Assembly: GCA_031310005.1 (NCBI GenBank)
Contig: CM062379.1
Span: 6,076,001-6,140,000, forward strand
Reading direction: 5' to 3'
Origin: Dactylellina haptotyla
Taxonomy: Eukaryota; Ascomycota; Orbiliomycetes; Orbiliales; Orbiliaceae
DNA: 64,000 nucleotides
The notes under the pieces are model-generated. The model was not told the DNA's origin. It saw only the letters and a program-made list of their open reading frames with translations, and made no database searches. The stretch's first letter is position 1, and each line of letters begins with the position of its first letter. The translations under genes were made by a program, and so were the position numbers. Positions 55,962 to 64,000 of the stretch are shown in pieces.

Positions 55962-58799
55962 ATACAGCACATCATCTCACCCAAAATACGTGAGAGATGA
56001 CAGATGATGGATGCTTAGAGCTTTTTTTCTCTCTTTCTTTCTTGAAACTTGATAGAAAGCTAGAAAAATAAGAAAACCCCGTCTTAATATTATTCTAGTG
56101 GCGATAATATATCATCTACCTACATGAACAACAGCGCATGCATACCGTAGACCTCCGAGTTCAAAATATAAACACCGTAGCTGCTCTTTACGGAACTCAT
56201 ACCCGAAAGCCCATCGATATCCAAAGGAAGCGCCGACGAGACGAGGGTGAACGGAGCAACAACACAACGCCGGATATCTCTTCACGGGTATACCGGTACC
56301 TATTGTTCCTCTCTAGCGTGGAAGAATTTATAAAAATTGGAACTAAAAAAGCCAATCGATCTTGCCTACAAATACACTAGCAAAGAGAACAGAAAGCTAA
56401 CCCACGAAGCCAAATTCGAACCCATGGAAGAACAATCTGCAAGCCCGTGGCGCACCACTTGTGAAAAAAGATGAAACGTAACTCCGTTGGCTGAATTCCC
56501 AGAGCCTGGAACCGAAAGGTAATAATATTATGGCTGATAACGAAAAACGCCGCACTCTCGTTTCTACCGTTAACCTTGCAATCTGTTTAAAAAATGTACA
56601 TGTAACGGCTCGATTTCATCGGCATCTTCCACACCTCGATAAGGGAATCGATCGCACTCGCAAACCGCACATCACGGTCAAGGATCCTGTCCTTCAACAT
56701 TCGAAGCTAATGGAGAGTCCCACCGAAAATTTTCATGTTCAAACGGCTCAACATATCCATGCTAGTTCGATACATCTATCAAAACGTTGGAAAACATGTT
56801 GGAATAAATCGCTATCTGCACAGCCGTTTTCATCCCCAACTGTCTCGATTGAACCTCGCGTGGAAGGCCTGTTCAGTTTCAATTTTGATATCACTTCAGC
56901 TCTGCACGTTCACCCCTCAATTGATTAACAAAATCTTAAAGAATCGAGTAATCTTTTCGCAAAACTATTACGAAACATGTCACTCCAGATGTTTTGTTTC
57001 CTGCGATATATTGAAACCACCCTATCATTTCCGCACCTCCAAAAAGAATGTTCATTACGTATATACCTCTGAATGCATCGTTGTAGCGCCGCGGCACCAT
57101 TAAAAACTTGGTTGTATCGGATCACCACCACCTTCGCTTCAACTCCCCAACCAGCCACTTCAGATTCGCCCCTAGCCAGTGGATTTAACGGAAACGATTA
57201 TCCGTGACGATACAATCAAAACCCTCAACGGCAATTGATTGACCTATCTTCGAGCGCTTCCAATCTGTTGGATATCTCCAAGTCCGAGCAACAGGATATC
57301 TCTAATTCGGCTCAATTGCTCGTCGGTATGAACCCCTCGCTCCGAACGTCACATGGCCAGGTCCCTTGCAAATCATCGTTCCGAATACCCATTAAAAATC
57401 GTGAACCAGGGCTAAAGGGCGGCTTCGGGAGGCGAAAAGGAGGGAGAAAAGGGAAAAAGAGGCGGTGGTGGTGGTCGAGCTTTCCCACCACCCGTCGCAA
57501 CCCCTGTTCAAACGCAAACTTCCCCATCCCGCAACACGGACCTCCTTGTTGTAAAAGAATCGTGCGAGCACGCTGATGTCCGGACTGTGATATACAAGGA
57601 AGTAAGCCCTCCGTGCGAGAAAAGAGGCGGAAAAACTCGAGCCACCTTTTTTCTTTTGCAGCGCTCTGTCATGATTAGCAGCATTATCATTATAAGTTTG
57701 ACAGCTGGGCTTTGAGATCATACAGAAAACGGGTGCAGCCTATCTTCCACCCTGTACAATTCTCAAAACGATGGACTGATACGATACGATCGAAACATCA
57801 CGATCGCAATCGCTTCTACGCACGGGCTTGCATGGGGGTGCCGTTGTTAATATACGTCCGGCTCGTTTATGTTACGTATGCCACGGGTCTCATTTTCTTT
57901 GTTTGCAAACAAAAATAATAGCGTCAATGCGTCCTTCGTGAATATTATCGTAAATCGGGGATATAGCCAGCTTGGAAAAACAGACAGCGCGGGCGCGGGC
58001 ACTTGAAGTTTCAAAGAATCGCCGAGAGACCGGGAATATACATAATCCGGTGCAGCTGTGGTTTATCCGGCGCTCAGTGAACAATATCTTTAGTTTAATA
58101 TTTACACACAGTTGCTGCCTTCTGTGATGACAGAAGCCCGTCTTGATGTTATCTCTGCAGCCGCGATGAGTCGGCGTTCTAACGTGAGAGCAGTTCTCAA
58201 AAGTATTAACAAAGAGAGGAAGAAATGAGCAGGGAAGGATATCGAATAGATAATATTCACACGAAACAACCAAAAGACTCACCCGGTGGGAGTCAAGAGA
58301 GGATCTCTAGAAGATCCTAAAATCCAGTAAAATGAGAAATAAAACACACATATAGAATGCCCCCAGTTGAACCATGAGTATACTGAGTTCTCTCAAACGG
58401 TAAACGCCGGCAAACCCTTTTTCTTGACCACATCAGAAAACTGGACGGATAGAAGGGAAATGATTACACTGTGCAAAATATATGAAACGGTTTGTAAAAG
58501 AAAAGCAAAAGAGAACAAGGAATCAAACGACCAAGTGACCAAAAAAGAAATAAAAAAAGAAAGAGAGCCCTGCCAAAGCGAACGCCTTTAATTGCAGCTT
58601 TTTATAATCTTCCAAGGCAGCAAGGATTAAGAACAGTAAAGAAAAGTAAAGCAAATAGAAGAAACGAAGGTAGAATGACTAAGAAAGAACGGAAGTACGG
58701 CTACACATCTATGGTTGATGACTTTTCCCTCCTTATTCATCTTTGAGTCATCACTTGGCTTGGGTGAAAGCCCATCGGTTCTTAGAGCTTGACTACATT

Positions 58800-61700
58800 C
58801 TAGGAGCTCGACTCGGGCTTCGATGACGGACATTCGCCGAACCATCCTCCCCGCTCCCACTCGCCAGGAGTGTAGAGACAGTCTAACCGCGTCTTCGGGT
58901 TTACTATACCACTCATCAAAGTATTCAAACGTTGGATGTCGACCGGTTTTAGAATCCAAGCATCAAACCCGCAGTCGATATACATCTGTCGTTCTTTCTC
59001 TAGAAGGGACGCAGAGACGGCAACAATCGGTATCCGACCGTTCTTTCTATGCGTGTCAGGGAGCGAACTTTTTTTCTCTTCGTTGGTATCTTCTTCGTGT
59101 TTCCGAATGGTTTTGGTGGAGGCGTAACCGTCCATAATGGGCATCTGCATTGGAATGTTAGTTTGAGATTTGCGTTAAGAAACTAAGATTAAACTTACTT
59201 GTATATCCATCAGAACAGCATCGAAGTCTTTACTCTGTTCCGCGAAGAGAAGTGCACATTCCTCCCCGTTGACCGTTAGAGTAACACGATGACCTAGCTT
59301 CTCCAACCTCTTCTTAATGATACGGCTGTTGACTAAATCATCTTCCGCAACCAAAACATGGAACCCGTTCTGGTCCCCGGCCTCTTCTCTGACAACCTCT
59401 TCCTCTTTGGCCTCCTTGTCAGAGGGTGCTGTCGCTTGATTCACAGATCCCGATGGCTGTTCAGACGGAGCTGGTTGAGAGCTGAGAGAACCTATCTCGT
59501 CAGGGCCGAAATCTGGTAGTGCGTCCGTATCTTCGATCTTGACAGCTCTCACTGGCGTTTTGGTATCCGTGACCGGCTCCATGCCAGGTTTGTAGATTGT
59601 GCTAGCGAGCACCTGTTGAGGAGAGGGCATTTCTTTTCCACTCCCCGGAGATAGCCTCCCCGCTCTAGTAGCGCTCTGGAGTAACCTCTTCTCCTCTGCG
59701 ATCGGAGTTTGGACGACAGGAGAACCTGAGAAACTTTCGAGCAGTCGATCGACTTCGCTCTTATTACTATTTCCGCTTTTAAAGCTACCTAAGCTATTTT
59801 GTGAGTTTATGCTGTCATCACTGAGTCTTCGTATCAGCTCAGGGATAGCTGCAGATCCGGGCCGGCTTCGGGACTGGTCTTTCTTGACCAACGTGCGTTC
59901 TGAAGGATCGTACACTAAGGATGGAGTTCGTTTGCGAGGAGATGGTGAGTTGAATGAAGATCCACTGGGTGGGTCTCCCGATATGACCGGAGTAGCTTCC
60001 GGAATTGTGAAGGGCAGCTGAATAGAAAACCGGGAGCCCCTACCTTCCTCAGACTTGAGACGTAATTGTCCATTCATGTTTCGTATCACACGAGCGACGA
60101 CTGCTAGTCCTAGCCCTAAGATATTACGTTCCTTTTTAATGACCTCCGCACCCGGTGAGCCGGGCGACGTGGGGCTGAAAAGATCTTTTTCCGGGTCTTC
60201 GTATTCCAAATCTGATTGCACTTGTTCTAATTCTCTGAACAACTTATCGAGCTTCTTTGGTGACATTCCGATTCCTGAGTCTTGAACTGCGATTTCAATA
60301 TCACATCTATTCTCGACAACACTAGAGAGCCAAAGTTCGACTTTGACACCGCCAGAGCTTGTATGTGAGATCGCATTAGCAGCCAAGTTAGCCACTACTT
60401 GTCGTACTTTCGACTGGTCTCCTTTAACGAATTGAGGGACACCTGGATACTCGAAGACTTCGAAATCGATTCCTTTCCTGGTAGCGTCACTCTTGAAGGA
60501 GTCTGTTGCTTGCCGGATAGTCGAAGGGAGATCGAAAACCTCATCTTTGATCAAGTTGTGGCCTTCTTCTGTTCTTGTGAGATCTAAGAGGTCGTTTATA
60601 ACGTATATAAGTGATTTGGATGCGGAGTGTGATCGGGATAGGTTCTCGCGAGTTTCAGTATCGAGGGGCCCTTCTAGAGCTATCTCCAAGTAGTTTATAA
60701 TGGCGTTCAGAGGAGTGCGAACTAAACAGCCTTGAGTTAGTTATTGCCTAATGTTAAGAAGTTATAAGATCTCGCACCTTCGTGAGAAGCATTCGCTAAC
60801 AGAATCCTCGTGAGCTGGCTAGTTTGTAAAGCCGCCTCCTTTTGCCTCCAAACTTCGATGAATTTGCCGTAAACTAAGCATAGAACAGCGGCCGTTTCAA
60901 CTAATTGGTAAAGCTATTTTAGCGTGTTCTGTTTCGTAGGAAGACTTGGGTTCTTTACCTTCGTCATCAGTCCACTCCCTGCTCTTGCCATTTACTGTTT
61001 CGCTCCACAACTTAAAGCTTTGTCTTGGCTCCAAAAGTCCAACAGTACCAGCTTTCATCTTCTTATCATAAGGGTTTCCTGCCCAGTGCACATGCCGTAA
61101 TTGGGCCTTCCTGAAGAACGCAATGAAGTCCTTACCAGAAACGCTTAACGGAACGAGTAAAGCACCAGATATCGTCCTGAAACCAGGCGGGTATTGGAGA
61201 TCGGGGAACGTAGATGTCAACTCTTGACTAGTAACCACTGAAGTGAAGCACTTTATCCTGAAGTACTCCACCAGAGCCAATGCTTCCTGGGTATCCTCTA
61301 ACTGGCCGAGAACTTTGGTCTCGTCACGAATCGACAGCAGTCCGAAATCCGCATCAAAAAGCTTTAGGAGATCGTCTGAAGAGGCGACGATGTAACCAGA
61401 TGGATTCGTTTCAGTCGGTACAGTATTGATGAGCTTCCTTGCCTGTAATCGAGAAGCGTACGATAGTCGTTCAATATTTCGGCTAGCGGTTTCCCCGACA
61501 AGTCGACAAAGTTTTCTGATGGGGAACGCCACTCGCATTCCCTTGTTCCCGTATGTGTGGCAAGATATTAAACCCCAGAGCTCATTGAATGCGGTGATAC
61601 TGATGGACATTGACGCCCTTACGGCCATATTAGCAAGGTATTTTAGGTGAATTGGCGACATCGCTCGTAGATATGTGTGGGTCATGTCGAGAGGGACTTC

Positions 61701-63178
61701 TAGGTCCTCAGCTGTCCTGCAAACGAGCCGAGCTGTGACTTGGTCTCGATCGTAGAGAAGCCTGACCTTGTTAATCCTATATAGTTCTCGCGCCTGTTTC
61801 GGGATATCACTTGCTGGGAAGTTGAGTCCTTTGTAGAGATCTTTCGTCGCCCGGTAGTCCACGAGCTCTGTTACCACCTTGCCGTTCCACAATTCGTCGA
61901 ACTGGTAAATCATAACACGGTGGAACCCAGTGAGTTCCTTCACGACTCCGACTAGCACCTTCAAAAATCTGGTAAGATCCGGTGCTGATGCTAGCTGTTC
62001 TTGAATTTGAGAGAGGATATTGAAGACCTCCATTGCAGCGGCTTCGCCCCGTCGCCGTCTGGCATGACGGAGAACCCTCAATGGCTTGCTAAGACTTGTT
62101 GTCGACTCTAGCAACTCTTGTTCTGTTGGTTCGGAGTCTAGAGTGTTTTCTGGTGGCGGAGGCTGTTCGTCGTCACCAGCGGCTATTGGGAAAACCTGGT
62201 CGTCTTCGAGTTCGAATTCGCATATAACGAGAGTTTGATCGTGAGTTGCTATGTGCGCGGCACACCATAACTTGATCTGAAGAGCATCGCGTCCTGTTAT
62301 AATGAGGGAAAAAACCTCGGGTCCGTTTTGAGCCAAATCGTCTGTTCCTTCTCTGGTGAAATCGATATGGTCTAGAAGATTCTCTGCTTGTTCGTCAGAT
62401 AGGATCCTGGTGAATGAAGGGAGGGCGAATAGTTGTTTAGGTGTGTATCCGATAATAGTTCCTGAATTCTATATTCTCATTTGTAATGTTAATATTCAAT
62501 AATGAAAGCAACATACTAGGACTAATGAAGACAGAGGATATGACGAAATAGACTGACCTCACTTGCTATCCTAACGGTCAATTTCGAGTCGTCGTTAGGA
62601 TCCTGTTTGAATACAACCAGGGCTCCAAAGCCCTGTACAGCGCCCGGGCAGTGTATTGGCTCATCCTCGCATCTCTGGATCGTATCAGAACCGGCAATAC
62701 CGGTAACAACCATATGCCCATCATTTGTATGCTGATATGCGAATCTTTGGGTCATGAAACCCTCTTCAGTGTTGGTATTCTGGGCTGTGGCAGGTTGTCC
62801 AGAGGACAGGATAGAAGCAATGCTCTCACGAGCACTTCGTACGCTTCCGGCATCACTACTGAGGAAACTTGTGGGATCTGGCTGTGGAAGACCCCAAAAA
62901 CTTCTCTCCGAGCTCATGGGCGACTCAGAACGTCCGGTAAACTGTCGAGTGGGGTCGACCCCGACGACAGATCTGATGGGGAAGACCCGATCTGTGGCAT
63001 CGGGCGAGAGAGGTTCTTGGTTAGCGGAGAGAGTTGGGGATGCTAAACCTGAAGGTTGGCTCGAAGGCGTCTGGTTGAAGTATCCTGCGCCCGAGGGACC
63101 CGGTGTTGATATCGTTGGTTTTAGTGTTGGTCTGTCACCCTCACCGCCTGCCTCATTCCCACGGGAAGGAGAAGGCAT
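58800..63178 (-). CDS. fphA: Fungal phytochrome: red-light hybrid histidine kinase
   Basis: Five exons: 63178-62558, 62468-60959, 60900-60778, 60721-59199 and 59144-58800; lengths total 4,122 nt in phase, 1,373 aa. After a disordered N-terminus of about 165 residues comes RCEDEPIH, with C170 the expected bilin attachment site, then the PAS domain (SENSGTIIGYTPKQLF). The GAF domain has FPASDIPKQARELY (D428) and SPIHLKYLANMAVR (H481). A PHY domain follows, then a histidine kinase with H750 in ASHEVRTPLNAI, SGIGMSPKKLDKLF and GLGLAVVARVI. A long Ser/Pro linker leads to a receiver domain: LVAEDD, D1257 (LMDIQ) and K1325 (LKPVD). All expected catalytic and chromophore residues are present. The protein senses red/far-red light and relays phosphate. 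The start follows an in-frame stop. Confidence 0.95.
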
Positions 63179-64000
63179 TTCTGTCTCAATTTTGGCGTCA
63201 AATCGGGCGAGGGTAAAATTCTTAGGTTATCGGATATGCCAGTAGGCCATTATCCATACTTTTCGGGGCTATTAGGAGGTTGAAATTGTATCTTCGCGAA
63301 AGACCTGAGATGATATGCTGCTGTGTCTGGTTGCTCTGCTTGAGCGTTGGCCGTGTTGGCAGATGGTGCTGCACCAATACAACGAGATTGTAGGACCCGA
63401 CTGAGGTTAACGATAGCTATACAACTGTTGATGGATCCGGTAGATTGGATTATGATTACGCAAGGGGTTGATTGTTATGAATATCCATCCAGATGAGTTT
63501 GCTTGAAGGCGTTAATGCTTCCTCACGATACCGAGAGTCTAAATTCGAGTAGCCAGTCCTTCCAGAGAGTTCTCCAGGCCAGGTCCCAGTTCGTCTACCT
63601 GATAGCACCTCCTGACGGTTTCGGGCTGAATAGCAGTCGTCAAATCATCCGCCAATACTGCGATATAATCGATGATGATATATATATTTAGCAAAGAACA
63701 ATATGTCGTCGTAGCCGTGCTCGGGGTGGCGGGGTAACAGGGCGGGAAGGTATATATTGCCAATTCGCAAGCAAGGAATGGCGATCGATGCTTTCTTCGG
63801 CAGATCTTCTATCGGCTAGTCGCAAACTACAGCGTTAGCAGCTGATCGATTCAATGGAGGGTACGAGTCTCTGGGGCCCTGTATCAACGGTATTCAGGTA
63901 TCCCGCGAGAGTACAGAATGTTGCGGATGATCTGGTGGAGGACAGAGTGCAGCAGCGCAAATCCATGCATTCGGGTTTTCGCTATCATAACGGGTACGGG
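63179..64000. other. Phytochrome promoter and leader region to the right edge
   Basis: 5' region of the phytochrome gene. Short frames at 63,500-63,763 overlap on both strands and are not supported as genes. A (ga)tgatgatatatatatt tract lies near 63,670-63,690. Confidence 0.4.

Larger units (their letters stand above)
52500..58799. other. Gene-poor region, about 6.3 kb
   Basis: The left end is the promoter and leader of the LAMTOR1-like gene (-). It contains a 14-bp direct repeat (52802-52815 and 52883-52896) and a G-run cluster (53061-53120). From 53.4 kb to 58.3 kb I found no convincing exon chain, RNA gene or transposon protein. 58.3-58.8 kb is the A-rich 3' region of the phytochrome gene. 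Confidence 0.45.

Noticed and set aside
56400-56430. Possible tRNA B-box (GGTTCGAAT on the minus strand)
   Set aside because: The flanking bases do not form a T-stem and no acceptor stem or A-box is found at the right distance.
56530-57103. Two overlapping forward frames of 122-132 codons
   Set aside because: They overlap each other in different frames, lack domains and show no splice signals linking them to other exons.

Overview
This window looks like nuclear DNA of a filamentous ascomycete (Pezizomycotina). Protein-coding genes carry short introns of about 50-110 nt with GTRAGT-like donors and CTAAC/CTAAT branch sites. The gene set includes a fungal phytochrome, Mediator subunit 13, a Pex11 peroxin, a secreted tyrosinase, a CE16 acetylesterase and an F-box protein with a conserved fungal C-terminal region. 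The overall style suggests Leotiomycetes, but that placement is an inference from recall of family members, not a search result. I saw no rRNA, tRNA, CRISPR array, prophage or intact transposon.

Layout. 1-3.2 kb (-): F-box protein running off the left edge, with an in-frame TAG where the family has a conserved Trp codon. 3.8-4.6 kb (+): PEX11. 5.3-6.6 kb (+): NSE2/MMS21-type SUMO ligase. 7.6-8.4 kb (-): secreted low-complexity repeat protein with a basic half and an acidic half. 10.3-15.1 kb (-): berberine-bridge-like FAD oxidoreductase followed by a secreted tyrosinase. 17.3-18.4 kb (-): CE16 esterase. 20.1-22.4 kb (-): nine-helix membrane protein of unknown role with a long tail. 23.5-24.2 kb (+): small NAD(P)-binding protein. 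25.7-31.1 kb (+): MED13. 31-44 kb: a very gene-poor stretch holding a 336-aa intron-less protein (38.99-40.0 kb) and a 57-aa mitochondrial ribosomal protein bL33m split over three exons (43.9-44.2 kb). 44.8-49.7 kb (-): 13-exon, 1,422-aa coiled-coil protein. 51.8-52.5 kb (-): lipid-anchored LAMTOR1/Meh1-like protein. 52.5-58.8 kb: no gene found. 58.8-63.2 kb (-): phytochrome hybrid histidine kinase.

The genes do not form one pathway. MED13, bL33m, NSE2, PEX11 and the LAMTOR1-like protein are core cell functions. The 7-18 kb segment is the accessory part: four secreted or redox genes all on the minus strand (repeat protein, FAD oxidoreductase, tyrosinase, esterase), which could be a loose phenolic-oxidation or cell-surface group. 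Nothing in the sequence proves co-regulation.

Exon boundaries were read by eye from splice consensus and checked for phase by adding up lengths. Start codons and untranslated regions are less certain than reading frames.
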